Under the pieces are notes generated by a model. The model did not search any database, was not told where the DNA came from, and saw only the letters and a program-made list of their open reading frames with translations. Made by a program: the position numbers and the translations under genes. From Pelargonium tetragonum (Eukaryota; Streptophyta; Magnoliopsida; Geraniales; Geraniaceae), in assembly GCA_036897445.1 (NCBI GenBank), contig JAYMTL010000008.1, positions 62,001 through 126,000 on the forward strand: a DNA stretch of 64,000 bases. Reading direction: 5' to 3'. Each line of letters opens with the position of its first letter. Position 1 is the first letter of the stretch. Positions 25,601 through 37,920 of this stretch are shown here, piece by piece.

Positions 25601-27400
25601 AAGCCCAGTCTCCCTTTTATTATATACAGCAGGGGTGCTCTTTTGTGCTTGTAAGTGACTTTGGTAGATCGCAACTTCTTTTACAGACGTGCAAAGGTTC
25701 TTCTAGTCCCGGCCGTTAAAATGAAACCCAAATCTAGATTCAGTTTTTAGAAGATAAAGCAGAAACTCAGGGATTCCCCCCGCCCAGTGTTGTTTAGTGC
25801 AGGTGACATAAGTACGTACCTCAGAGAAGTCACTTTTTATAAGAACGGATCCACTATACTAAGAATAGGCCTTAATTTCTTTTCCTAAACTTTGTATCTG
25901 TAAATGGACCCCCTAAAGCGGGATTCCTTATTCTCTAGCTCGGAAGAGGGTCTTTGAAGCAAGCATAATAATTGCCAATTTAAACTTTGACAGCTTTGTG
26001 TAGCTTAGTTTAGTTTAAAAGTCTTGATCCAGAATAGGAAGACACCCACTTTATATAGTACTGAGAATCTCGGGTAACTAAAGGCTCTATTTAACTCCTT
26101 GTTTTTTACAATCCTATTTTTAGCAAAATCCTGGTAAAAGGACCCCTTTCTACTTTTGACTTCTAGCTTTCAAGGATTCCACTAAGAAATAAGGATCACA
26201 GTCCCCAAGTTTTTAAACTCTTTAGTGAGAAAATCTGTTAATGGAATACCATAAAGGAATCAAGAAAACAAAATAGAAGAGCCGGAGACTCAGTGTTGGT
26301 ATCAAACATTTCATTATGATAGTGTAGTAACGAATTTCTCAGGAAAGGAAAAGCTTAATCACAGTGTTTACAAAAATAAAGCGAATTTCTTACCGAGATA
26401 GAAGATCCCTAAGTTTTTCTCTGAACCCGTACTATCTTTCTTTCCTTTATTTTAAGTTTGTTTCCTTAAATTGCTTAGTTTATGGTATTCCTTTTTAAAA
26501 GAGGGCCTTCTTCAAGTTTTTATACCTCAAAATTAAGGTAACCTTGCTGATAAATTATACAAAAAATCCCACATAGAGTACACTAACAAAATCGAGGAAA
26601 CTTGAGTCTAGACCCACTCATTTTTAAACTCCGCAATAGAATAGGGTCTAGGATTTAGAATAAATAAAGTAAAATAGAAAATATGTAGTAACGAAGCTTA
26701 CCCTCGGCCGAGGACCTTGAAAAGGGTGGCTCTATAAGAGAAGGGCTACACAGGTCTGAAATTGATACCTATAGAGTTTTCCTTGTTCGAGAAACTAGAT
26801 ATACTAGGGGAAGTTAGGGCATAGTATTCTTTGTTACCAGCCCTTAATCCTGCTTTGAGTAACTCGTGTATTAAACTGTTTTGGAAAATCTTATAGAAAG
26901 CTTTTGCTATAAATATAAAGAGGAGGCTTCTGCGAGGGAAAGGGCGTCCCTAAAAAGATACAAGTAAGCAGTTAGGACTAATGCGTTTTTTAGGGTTTGA
27001 CTCCTGCTCATGCCAATGGAAGCTTCACAATAGAGATCCTCTATCGGAGTTAGTAAAATTATGGTTTCTTACAAAGTAAGGTTACTACATGAGTCTTAAT
27101 ACAGCAATAGTTACAACTTTTTGATCCTTTAAGTTAATTCTGTAGCTGAACAAAGGTAATAAGTAAGTATCTGCCCGACTTTTATCTTGCTACTTTATCC
27201 TTTGTAGAGTCTCTCATATAAGACTTTCGTCAAGGCAAGGAGTTTCTTTAGTTCAATTAGTTCAAGTGGTAAAGTAAGGCATAAGGTGAAGAAACAGATT
27301 TTTCTGAAGGAGTATCCTGATTTTTGGAAATAAAAAGTTTTAATTGCCACTTAGCACCTCTTGATTTTCATTAAAAATAGAAAGTACTAAGGGAGACCTT
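22641..27400. other. Gene-free stretch; mixed then background
   Basis: Up to about 23420 the plus strand is rich in C and T and poor in G, possibly a flank of island B. The word ACTCTGCAGC is at 22903-22912. Beyond that the ordinary background returns, with mini-hairpins and the 12-bp palindrome CCTCGGCCGAGG at 26702-26713. A D-arm-like GTGGTAAAG lies near 27265 in the next stretch of similar sequence, without a tRNA body. No gene is recognised. Confidence 0.5.
26702..26713. repeat. Perfect 12-bp G/C palindrome
   Basis: CCTCGGCCGAGG is a perfect palindrome with ten G/C bases out of twelve in AT-rich surroundings. It fits the mini-hairpin family with no central spacer. Confidence 0.55.
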
Positions 27401-27740
27401 ACTAGAACAAGAACGGAAGAGTAATACACCTTAAACAACTAGGAACTATCTATTACAATCTATAACACCTATATTACTTATTAAATAAAGCTAATACAAC
27501 TATACGAATAATACAATAACTACAGGCAACACTAATAAGCTACAATGAGCACAATAGCCCGTAGTACCGCTACAGGTACAGCGCCCCTTCCTAATAAAAG
27601 AGGTATAGCAGCTAGGATACAGCTACAGAGTATGATACAGAATACAAAACAACAAGTACAAGTATTATAGCTCATAAAAAAGTTACAGGTTGTAAGTAAA
27701 CTAGTTATAGAGGTATGCATAAAAACGGGGAATAGTTAAA
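27401..27740 (-). other. Island C (G/T-rich on the minus strand)
   Basis: This is the mirror image of islands A and B. The plus strand is A/C-rich with CTAC and ACAG words, so the minus strand is G/T-rich. A 62-codon minus-strand frame (27532-27720) encodes a hydrophobic, cysteine-rich peptide. Such peptides arise readily from G/T-rich DNA and I do not call it a gene. No mini-hairpins are seen inside. Confidence 0.45.
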
Positions 27741-28560
27741 AGATAAACCTAATAATGGACTATACGCGCCTGTTTGTTATCTTTTTTTAAGGGGTTGCTT
27801 CTTAAAAAGGGAATACAAAAATGAGAAATAATAAAAAGAAGTCAATTAGGTATGTAAATGAAAGATTAGGCTCTAATCCCTATAATTTTCCCTAGAGCTT
27901 GACTCTCTGTCTCTATCTTGAAAGCCAACTTCTTACCTAGATGCTTTCCTAGGAGCGCCCCTTTATACAAAAGAGACTTTCTGAGTCTTACTGTGTTTTA
28001 AAAAACCTGCTTTTTCAGATATTTATTTATGCCCTAATTATGATAAAAGTGATAAAAAAGACAACAAGCAAGCTTGCCTTACTTTGATTATCTTTCTAAA
28101 CCGGAACGTGGAACCCTAAACTAAAGGGACTCCCCCTTACATCCTATACTAAGTAACTAGAAAACCCCTAACTCTGTCTTTTTAAAAGCATGATATTCCT
28201 CGAGAACCCCGATCCGGAGAAAAAAGAAGAAACCTGTAGAAATCCCAGCATAGCTTTAAAGTAAGGAAATCCCCTGTTCTTAGAGGGATTTAACTAGAAC
28301 TGAGAAAGGGGCACTTGATTTGTAATACTTAAGTAAAGACTTTCTAAAAGAAGGAAGATTAAAGCAAACAATGCTTATCTTATGTTTCTATCTAGAATTT
28401 TATCTGAGTTTATATACTTCCCCTATGCTTTTCACTTTACTACATAATTATCTATTTGCTTACTTTAGGGAAGGGCTTAAGAGCGGGTAAAGCTCTGCTA
28501 AAGAAAAAGAGTCTAGTTACAAAGCTACAGTCGGTAAAAGGGACTTACCCATAACCCTTT
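27741..28560. other. Short background stretch between two islands
   Basis: Ordinary AT-rich background with small G/C motifs separates islands C and D. I see no gene in it. Confidence 0.45.
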
Positions 28561-29000
28561 TGAGTTTGTTACCTCCACAACGAGAAAATAAACCCGGAGA
28601 ACAGGAGGTATTATCCTTAAACAACCAATACAAAATTATATTAAAAGAATAGAATTACTGGGCTCTCTACAGTCTCTATTACACTCTATCAAGTCTCTAC
28701 AAAAATCTAAGCCTAATAATACATCTACAGTAATCTCTTACCCAGTTTTATATATTATAACTTCTTTTTTATGTATCTACTTACTAAAACTAAGAATAGA
28801 GTTTCCTTTACTATCCTAACAAGAAGAGTGCAATAGCTCCACTAGCTACAACTAGGTACAGGCGCAATAACAAGAGTAAGGCTTGCCTAGCTCCTAAGCC
28901 TGTAGGAAGAGTATGACAAAGACTACGAGAGGTATTATAGCAGCTATCAAGACCAAGAAACTACCAAGTTACAGAAGAGTAAGGAGTCTTCTCCCCATTC
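28561..29000 (-). other. Island D (G/T-rich on the minus strand)
   Basis: The plus strand is A/C-rich with repeated CTCTAC, TACAAAA and AGCTACAA words. It has the same polarity as island C, only about 800 bp away, and could be another part of one interrupted element. No frame of note is present. Confidence 0.45.
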
Positions 29001-32000
29001 GTGTGTTCCTCTTGTAGGTTCCCGATTCCGGATAGACGTTAAGGAATCGAAAAGAAGAGTGTTAGTTCTTTTTACAAGGTATACCGGGTATTCTGCCCTT
29101 CGTCCCTGTGCTTGTATCTAAAGGTTATGCGTTTCCGACGAAGAGGATTTCTAGAGTAAATGTAGAGCCTAAAGGACTTTGGTTCTTGCCTTGGGGGTTC
29201 GCCCCTCTCTACTGACTAATATTCCTATACGGAATACTCATCTCTTTTTAACAAGTTAAGAGGTTTCCAGTCAAAGATAAGCTAACTTATAAACATTTTT
29301 TTATACCAAAGTATTTACCTAGTTCAGAATAAGTACTTTACGAGGATATAAGTTAGATCTTTAAGTGACGCCCGTTGGCTCGAAAAGAGTTGTTGTGAAT
29401 CCTTGATTATAGAAACGCTTGTGATACCAGATATATGACTTAAACTACTTATTTTACTGATACCAAATCTTGTTGAATTTAGATTTCTTTATTTAAATTG
29501 AAATTAAAAAAAGGGCCCTGCGCGGTTAAGATTCTCGATTTTACTCGGCAGACTTTACCTTAATTGACTCTATAGACTCTTTAGCTCGAGACAAGATGTA
29601 ACTCTTAAGGGAGCTTTCTATGCGATCCTTTTGAACCTTTTGCTAAAAAAAGTCTTAGTTAGTGAATGAGAAAGATAGAATTTTTGGTTTATTAATTTAC
29701 TCAATTGTAAAAGGGCAGCTCTGGGGAAACATGAAACCGGGGAAATAATATCTAATATAAGAAATATTCATTCTTTTTTAAGAATAAAGGCAGCCCTTAT
29801 AAGTGGGGAGTTTTCCGTAGAAACTACTTTTAGTTAGGGTAAGTTCGAATAAGAACCTCTGTCAACAACACAGAGCTTCCTCCTTTGATCTTGGGTTAAG
29901 TCCCGAGCTTCAAGTAGAAAATGAATCACACTCCTTTCGAGATCTAAAAATATTCTAACTATGTTTTATTCTGTAAATTCTAAAGTAGGAAAAGTTTAAA
30001 GGGCTGCCTTGCCAGAAATAGACTCTCCTTATTTAGTTCGAACTTGCAAAAAAAAACTTCCCCTAAGAATTTTAATATACACAATCTGCGGAAGAGGACC
30101 CTTTTCTTACTTTATAGACTGCAAAACTTTAGGCAATTTCTCAACAATTCCTATGGAAAGCAAGGCTGCTTACTGGAGCTGTGAGAAGTAAGAACTTCTA
30201 ATTCCTGGAGTGCCTATTCCTTAAGACTTTAGTAAGATCTTCCTTCAGTTATTGTATCTTGTTAGGGCTTACTGCTTCACCTTGGGCTTTTTTTTATTAC
30301 CTGTATTATTCACTTCTAGAGTTTCAGGAAACTATAACTCCAACACAAAACAACAAAAGAAATGAAGCATTACCTTATTGTTTACTGAGTTCGTTAAGGA
30401 ATCTACTCGTGTAACTCGGTACTACTGCGCTATTATTACGGGGGTATCACATATAAGATAAGAAACTTAGGTAATCCTACCGTGTACCATTTAGTTGTAA
30501 GGGGCCCAGCCTCCAGTAAGAGGTGATTTAAGACAAGATAATAATTTACTTTTTTGTAGAAAAAATTCCCGTGTTTCACATAATCTAGATATTCAAGTAG
30601 AACTGGTAAAAAACCGAGGGCCCAGCAGAGGTTTTGGTTTGAGTATAAGCCATTTAAAAGTCTAACTTAGCAGTACCGTAGATAGATTAATTAAGCTTTC
30701 TAAGAAGCGAAGCCTGGAATTTAGGTTTTCTGTAAAAACAAGAAAGTCAGCTTGGGAGAGCTAAGAGACTCCTTATTATAAGATAAGGAAAATAACTAGA
30801 ATCTAATAGAAAATAGGGCCATTTTCTTTTATGTATTAGTGTTAAAAATGTTTCGGGCAGTTATATAGATCTCAAGCCCCCGCAAAGGCACAGATGGCAG
30901 TTATTTCTAAGTGCTAAGTCTCGTTCTTTCAAATGTGGTCATAATTTAGGAGTACTCTCAAGAATTTTCTATAATATAATTCTTTAGTAACCCCTTTTAG
31001 GGGATTCCCTATAGCCATGGTTCCCCTCAAGTAACACTTCATATATACCTGCCAAAAGCGCAAAAACTAGCATTTGCTTAGTAAACAGCTCGAGTATAAT
31101 AAAAGCGGAGCTAAAAAAGAAAGGAGTCTTCACGGTAAGAGCACGCTAAGGAGCCTAACAGGTTTTTTACACCCAGGAAAGCCTGGAGTTACATTCTATT
31201 TACTTAATAAAGAGCTTCTTTACTTTATAGGATAGGGATTTTGTAGAATAAGTTTCGTTTGGGGTTATCAGTAAATTAATAAAGCGTTTTGGGCTACTTT
31301 GACATTTATCTAGAAATTTTTCATTACAGAGTTCTGAGTAGTTTGGGGACCAAAGGGAAATTCTATAAGTATGCAGTGAGGATATACTTGTAACTTCTTA
31401 TAGATATTAGGCCTTCCACACAAGGGCTGACTCTTTTACAAATTAAGCTTTTATAAAACTTTAGTGACCCCTAATCGGCGTTTCGAACCCTCAACATTTA
31501 TATCGAGATTCTCTTGGTATATCTACTGATTATGTTACAACTTTGTGATATGAAATCAAATGAAAGAGCAAGTGTACCGATTATACTAAGGCCTATATAT
31601 AGCCTTACTATCCCTAGTGGAATTTACTGGGTTCTGTTCAGGTTTTGTAAAAAAAGCAGGATAACATCACACCGAAAAGGGAAGGGCCCGCCCCAAAGTT
31701 TCAATGACATATAGTGGAAATAGGAGTTACGAGGGCTGCATTCTTAACCTATATGGGGGAGGTCCAAGAGAGTTACAGTCCAAAAGAGATATTCTATTTC
31801 TATATAATATAGGGTACAGCTAAGATAAATCTAGGGTTATTCCTTCTCGGAGTCTGGCCTAGCCAAATACCATAAGCCTTGAAAAACAAAAAAACTTGAA
31901 TAAACTTCTTAAAAGAATTACTCTCGAAAATCCTTAGTACCCTTGGACACTAAATCTTAATGTCTTCCTTATAAAACCTCGGTTACTTTACTGAATCTAA

Positions 32001-32880
32001 GACGCTCGTGAATTATGTAAACAACTTGTACTGGCTTTTTCGTGCGCTTTTAGGCGTTTCGTGAGCCCCTTTTAGGATGGGCCCTTTCTGATTTTTAATA
32101 CCTTTTACAGGTGTTTCTTTAATCTGATACCAACTTCAAATTAGTTACAAAGAGCGAGCCTCCTAATTAAAATTTAGGAGAAAATCTTGTTTATCCAATA
32201 CTAGAATAGCCGTGTCAAATACACAGCCCCTTATACCCCTCCCGCAAACTGACTCTCATTCTAGCCAAGATCTCAGCAAGCAATATCTTATATGTTTGGG
32301 CTCCCATTTGTTTATTAAAAACTGCCCTTATGCTTATCCTTGTCAAGAATCCAAAAATCTTTATCAATTATTCTAGTCCAGTTCACTTCGGAATCCTTGA
32401 GTGTTATAGACCGATCCAATTAAGTACATTGCTAAAAAAAGCAAACTGTTTGGTGGAATATTTAAGAAATTCGCATTCAGGAACTGCCGACTTCAAATCT
32501 TTCTTAGATTAAATCGCTTATGAGAATGCTCCCAGCACTATATTTTAACCGAAATCCTTTAGGGCATACTCTTCCTTTTTAGTACCTCCGGCTCTCCAAT
32601 TTACCTTAACTTAAATCGAATGCCCTTTACTTTAAACTTTAACTTGTTCGGGAATTCTCTTACTAATATATAGGAACTTAGAGAGTAATAAAGCTCATAG
32701 ACTGGAAAAGCTGTTTACCTAGAAGTTTACCCAGAAAAGAGAAAGGAAAAACTCTGGAACTTCCATACGCTTTAGGACCTAAATATTCTTTAAATTTCTA
32801 TTCCATGGCTTGACCAGAATCCCTAAAAGCAAAAGCATGATATCAATTCCGTTTGTTAAAGCAGATACAGATACTCAAAA
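29001..32880. other. Gene-free background
   Basis: AT-rich sequence with many mini-hairpin motifs. GGGCCC occurs at 29513, 30502, 30618, 31684 and 32079, five of the eleven copies found, so this is the densest stretch for that word. A T-loop-like GAGGGTTCGAAAC lies on the minus strand near 31483, without a convincing tRNA around it. No gene is recognised. Confidence 0.55.
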
Positions 32881-34420
32881 GGACACTTAACAAATAAAGA
32901 ACTCTTTCTTTTTATTTAAGGAATATTCCTCATGTCCTATGCTCTTATCGGGAGGATAGGAACCCTATACAATACAGAAGGCATCTGACTAAACATCCTT
33001 GAGGAGGTTAACTAAGGGTATTTTAATAGAAAACACCTTATACTCTAAAGAACCAAAACTCCTTAATTTTCTCCTAAATCCTAAAATCTTAACTATTATT
33101 TCTTAACTATCCTAAGGGAAATCGGAAATCCTATACTCTCAACTAAAAAAGGAATAGAATCTGTTATCCCATTAGACTAGAATGAGTTATCCTCCTTTAC
33201 AGCATATCAGCTTTCTTAGTATTCGGCTGGCTTTCCCTCTGAATCTTCTTTAACATCTTTAAGGAAATAGAATCCAGTTCTCCTAAATCCATAGGTTTCC
33301 TTATTTCCTTATACCATTAGAATTAAAGCACTAAGGAAAGAAATAGAATAGTCAGTTATTAGAAATTCCTGCTAAGCTCCTTAAAATCAAACTCCCAGCA
33401 CTTAAGGAAATGAAATAGGGTATGTACTCTCGATCAAAAGGAAGAAATAGAATCTGGTTATCCTAAATGCCTGCAATACAGCTAGGTTTCCATTAACAAC
33501 AGAACAACTAAATACCAAGGAAGACTTTTCTTAGAAATACCGCACCAACTTAGGAATCTACTCCACCTAATAAGCTCAGGTAATTACACCTTTTAAACAA
33601 TTCTGTTATTCCATTATTTACAGACTTCAGAAAGAGCTACAATAAATAGAAAGTTATATCCCTAATCTCTTATCCTAATCTCTAAGGATGGAATATACTA
33701 CTCAAAGGAAAGAAATCCGTTTCTTTAGCAGTTAGGCAATACACTTAATCGAAATCCTGCTCTACCCGGAAAAGCTATTCTTCCTTTGTCCACGAAACTT
33801 AGTAATTCAATTTTCTGAACTCTAAACAAATAGAATCCCAAATAGCCGCACTTCCATTAGAAATATTTAACTCCTTTAGCTACTAGATTCCAATTTAGAG
33901 AAAGAGAATAAGTGTCTGGTTTCTCCTAGGAATCTACAGTTCCCAGAACTCTAAGGAAAGAAAGAAACTTCGTACCTTGACCAAAGGGGACTAAATCCTA
34001 AACTTATTCCTTGCTTAAATACATTATCTGTTTAGAATAATCCTCTCTAGCAGAAATGCTTACCACCTTCCTAGACAATAACAACTGTCAAGAACGAAGC
34101 TAAGAAAACTCAGTTCATGAATTCATTTCGCCTAAACTACAAATACTGGAACTTCTCTTAGACTTTCACTCCTTCTCTTTGCTCGAATTCTACTTCTATC
34201 GACTACAACTCCTAACCCTTTTTCTCATAATAAGTTTCCTCTCAGTTGAATTATTAACTTAAACTAAAGAGTACAATCCTTATCTTAAGCTAATAATAAT
34301 ACCCACATCTTAACCTTTAATGTGTTCATGTCCATTACGTCCTAGCTTCCTATATAAATAACACTGGAATACAATTCTTATTAAACTCCTTTAGTTTAGC
34401 TTAGAAAATCAATACCTTTA

Positions 34421-34443
34421 GCTGCAAACAACAAAGCTACAAT
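34421..34443 (+). repeat. Dispersed 23-bp repeat, copy 1
   Basis: It begins GCTGCAAACAACAAAGC and matches 36212-36234 at 22 of 23 positions. Both copies lie downstream of a GTCCATTAC word (about 34331 and 36182), but at different distances. It belongs to the repeat field. Confidence 0.75.
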
Positions 34444-36211
34444 TCAGAGAAGTTCCCCGAAATAGACTTTCAAAGAATGTACTATCAACTCAAAGGAAAG
34501 GGAATCTCCTCTACTCTGGGAACTACTCAATTAATAGAACTACCAACTCAAGATGTCGAACATGCTAAGCTGCAAACTCTAAAAAGAGAAGGCTCAATCA
34601 AATGAAATGCTAACAATGAGAGTCAAAGCTTTGCTAAAGAAGAATCAATGAGATCCTACCACCAACTAGTAATAAAGAACAACCAACAGGTAGAGCCTCC
34701 TTCTAATATAGTGTATCCTACTAATTCAACTACAGCTATCATTAGCAGCACTTCCCTTTCTTCTTTATCATTCTGTTACTAGCTTTCCTGTAGATTCCAA
34801 GAGTTATTATACCGTGTTATAAACTAGAAAAATTCTTAGGACTATACTCTCAAAGCTACACTTGCAAAGGACTTCCCGAAAGCTTCGACAAGAGCTACAC
34901 AATTCCTAAAGCTACAAAGGAATTAGTATTACAATCAGTTCTCCTCCTATAAGCTTTCCTAGCATTCTTTGGCCTACTTGACTTAGCGGCTACTGCTTCC
35001 GATCGTCTATAGCTGGTTAAGAAACAGAAACTGATTCACATTCACTTTGTTAGTCGGTGTTCCTAAGACAGAAACCTGATTCCTGGGAGTGTTCTATCTA
35101 TTTCCAGCTGGTAAAGGATGCAATACAAAATAGCTTGTTCTAAATAAATATACGGAAAACCCAAGTACTTAAGGGATTCCCGAACCGGCGGAAATGTCCT
35201 AACTAGGAAAATTCAGAAGATAGATGGAAACCTATACTAACTCCACGTGTACATAATAAGAATAATAAGAAAGTAGAACCGTCCTATCTTTCTCTTACTT
35301 CCTTATAAGACTTCATCAGGATACTTATCATCTTATCCCTAAGTTTTCCTTATTACATTCCAAATTACATTACTAGAATTAAAGAATAAATAGCTGTGAG
35401 GAGAACTTCTGCTAGAGTGGATTACTAGAATGGATAACAGAATGGGAGCTTTCCTTATTAATTAAGTTCTGCAACAATCATCTTTTGCTCCGGGAAGTCT
35501 TCCTACAAATAGAGTATGCTAAGGAGTTGAATTACCACTGCAAAACCTGCTATACCCATAGACAGAAGACATTAATTGACTCTTTTCTATTAAACAGGAA
35601 CTTCTTTCTTAGATACAATTCTTTAACACCTAGGAAGAGAAATCCCAAATTCAGTACTCTATGTTATTCTAACATCCTATAGTTACAGGTCTTCTACTTA
35701 TTATCAGTTCTCCGGTACTTACCTAAACAGCTGCTTGCAAAACCCTAAATACTAGGAAATTCTGAATTATCAGGGTACGTTTATACTCTAACAAGAGTCA
35801 CTCCATAAGAATACCCTAAAACAAATAGAAAGTTAAGCACTTGGTTATTCCATTATAACAACCTTAACTTTAAGGAAATAGAATACAGTTTCTGTCTAAT
35901 ACACCTTTATTTACCAGCTGTTAGCTTACTAAGTGGAATTATAAGAATAAGAAATAGAGTTTCCGTTATCCCAAGACAAAGTGCTTGCTACTGCTTACCT
36001 CAGGAAATAGAAAGAAGTTCCTTGCTAACTATACAAAGACAGAAACCCTGTAACAAAATCAGTACAACCAGGACAGGACTCCTTCACTACAAAATTTGAA
36101 CTCATTTAAGCTTTTCTAATCCTCCTTTAGCTTTAGCAACTCCCATTAGAACAATTCTTTGTAAAACATCTCAGCTACACTGTCCATTACAAAACCGGAT
36201 AATTTCCATAA

Positions 36212-36234
36212 GCTGCAAACAACAAAGCAACAAT
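36212..36234 (+). repeat. Dispersed 23-bp repeat, copy 2
   Basis: Second copy of the segment at 34421-34443, with a single T-to-A difference. The copies are about 1.79 kb apart in the same orientation. Confidence 0.75.
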
Positions 36235-36400
36235 CTGATAATTAATAGAGTTATTTCCTTATATTTGCAATTTCTTATAGACAAATCTACAACACGATTA
36301 CCATTTCAAAGAACTAAAACGGGTTAAACTTCTTAACTTCTTAATTTGTTACTAAAAAGCAGAATCCTCCCTATAATTCAATATTAAAGCACCCGCTACC

Positions 36401-37920
36401 TACATATTCTTGACTTCTTTCTGTTATGATTTTTGAATTGAAATTTCCTCAATCAAAGAGAGCTGGAAATTTAAGACCATTCTTAGCTTGACTCTGTACC
36501 TACTCTTTTGACTTATTGGTTCTTCATGCCTTGTTTTAGGAGTCTTTGCAGCTCTGCCTTCTTGATCGCTGTACTTATTGTATCAGATTTGTATATTTAG
36601 TATCCTAATTAGTGTCTCAGATAAGTGATAATATAGAAGTTCTAGTAATGCTCTAAAATAGTAGTTTGTTGTATTTCTTTTAAGGCAAGATTTATCTTGT
36701 GCTATGCTTTTATCGATAAAAAAGGGTTAGTTGTTTGGATAAATCTTGACAAAGCCAGTATTAAGGGGTAGCAAAATACAAGATCTGATAAAAAGATTTA
36801 GGATCTTTCAGAAGTAATTAAGTCGTAAACATTGTGTTATGTACTTCTTCTAGGTCTTTGTGAAATTTGAAATTAGTTGGAAAAACTACGCGGGCATGCT
36901 AATAAGCAGCATATACTTAAGTATTTAGACGAGTATTAGATGTAGTTTAAGGAGGGAGGGCTTCTTTCTTAGATTTGTCCCTTAGTTTTGGGTTTATTCT
37001 GGTCTTTCTCATCCTCTTTTTTCTAGCAGAACTTTCATGCAAAAAGCTATGAATGGTTGGACTAACCCAGGGTTTTTGTCTAAAACCCCAAAAATGTAAT
37101 TTATTAACAGCATAAAGGACCTACTACCGGGGTATAGGAAATCTTAGCTCTAAAAAATTTTGAGTTTGTAAAGAACTAACCTTAAAGTAAAAACTACCTC
37201 TGATCTATATACATTCTTACCAAGGACTTGCAAGATCCTTTTATCATCCTTTTTAAATACTAGAGCCCTATACTTCTTCATTGAGTAGCTAGTCAAGATT
37301 CTGAAGTTTATAATATTGTCTTAATTTATTGTCTCCTTTGTTCACGTTAAACCGGGTAAAGCAATCCCCTAGTGAGTTCAAATCAACAAATGCTTACTCA
37401 AAAGCCCCCGTAGAGTGTTTGTAAATTGACAAGTATCTAATAGGTTCAAATCTCAAAGTTCTATTCTTATGTTATTTTGGTTTATGCGATTCCGTCTGAT
37501 ACCATTTCAGCAGCACTTAAAACGGAAACCTCCTTACAAAAAGGCATTTTCTTATAGTAAATAGCCCGCCTTATTATAGTATAGAGAAGCTCTTAATGCC
37601 TGGTTGAAGTCTTAGTTTATTAGCAAGGGTTTCTTTTCGTGAAAGTACTTCGACTCTCTTCTCTGGAATTGGCATAAAATCTTCGTACTATTCCTGAAAC
37701 AGGGGTAGCCAACCTCCTTTGTTTGTAGATGGATAGCCTCTATTTAATTTAATGCTTTAGACAAGAGCTAGTTTAGTTTTTTATAAGTAGCTTAGCAAGA
37801 ATATACAGTTAAAGCGCTTAGTAGATTGGGCGTGAAAAAGGAGTTATCAGTACTACTCTATTATCCTCCTTAGAGTTAGGTAGAAAAGGGGTCTTACAAT
37901 AGGGAACATAAATCCCAGAA
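36401..37920. other. Mixed stretch with stem-loop cluster and T-loop-like words
   Basis: The first 280 bp are island-like, with plus-strand TTG/TAG words. A nested stem-loop cluster follows at 36685-36748. Two T-loop-like words, GAGTTCAAATC near 37377 and AGGTTCAAATC near 37442, lie 65 bp apart. GTAGAGTG and TTGTAAA (a possible GUA anticodon loop) lie between them, but stems do not close and I do not call a tRNA. No protein gene is seen. Confidence 0.4.
36685..36748. repeat. Nested stem-loop cluster
   Basis: CAAGATTTATC (36685-36695) is repeated inverted as GATAAATCTTG (36738-36748), an 11-bp stem. The first arm overlaps a local hairpin (CAAGAT-TT-ATCTTG, 36685-36698). The loop holds a 14-bp palindrome TTTTATCGATAAAA (36707-36720). 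Alternative folds are therefore possible, as in some regulatory RNAs and replication starts, but no gene context supports a function. Confidence 0.6.

Larger units (their letters stand above)
32881..36400 (-). repeat. Diverged repeat field built on a GGAAAGAAATAGAATC-like unit
   Basis: The plus strand is A/C-rich and G-poor. A unit close to AAGGAAAGAAATAGAATC, often followed by TGGTTATCCTA, recurs with small changes. Copies are seen near 33151, 33261, 33332, 33437, 33701, 33951, 34491, 35871, 35946 and 36001. Spacing varies from about 50 to several hundred bp, so it is not a simple tandem array. A 23-bp segment at 34421-34443 recurs at 36212-36234 with one difference, which suggests larger units. 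G/C mini-hairpins are nearly absent. No coding frame is present. It may be an expanded, decayed repeat or several copies of one old insertion. Confidence 0.6.

Noticed and set aside
8650-29000. Fungal repeat-induced point mutation as the cause of the islands
   Set aside because: TpG remains common on the strand that lacks CpA; RIP would lower both.
32881-36400. CRISPR array
   Set aside because: Units are diverged, unevenly spaced and without constant repeats and unique spacers.
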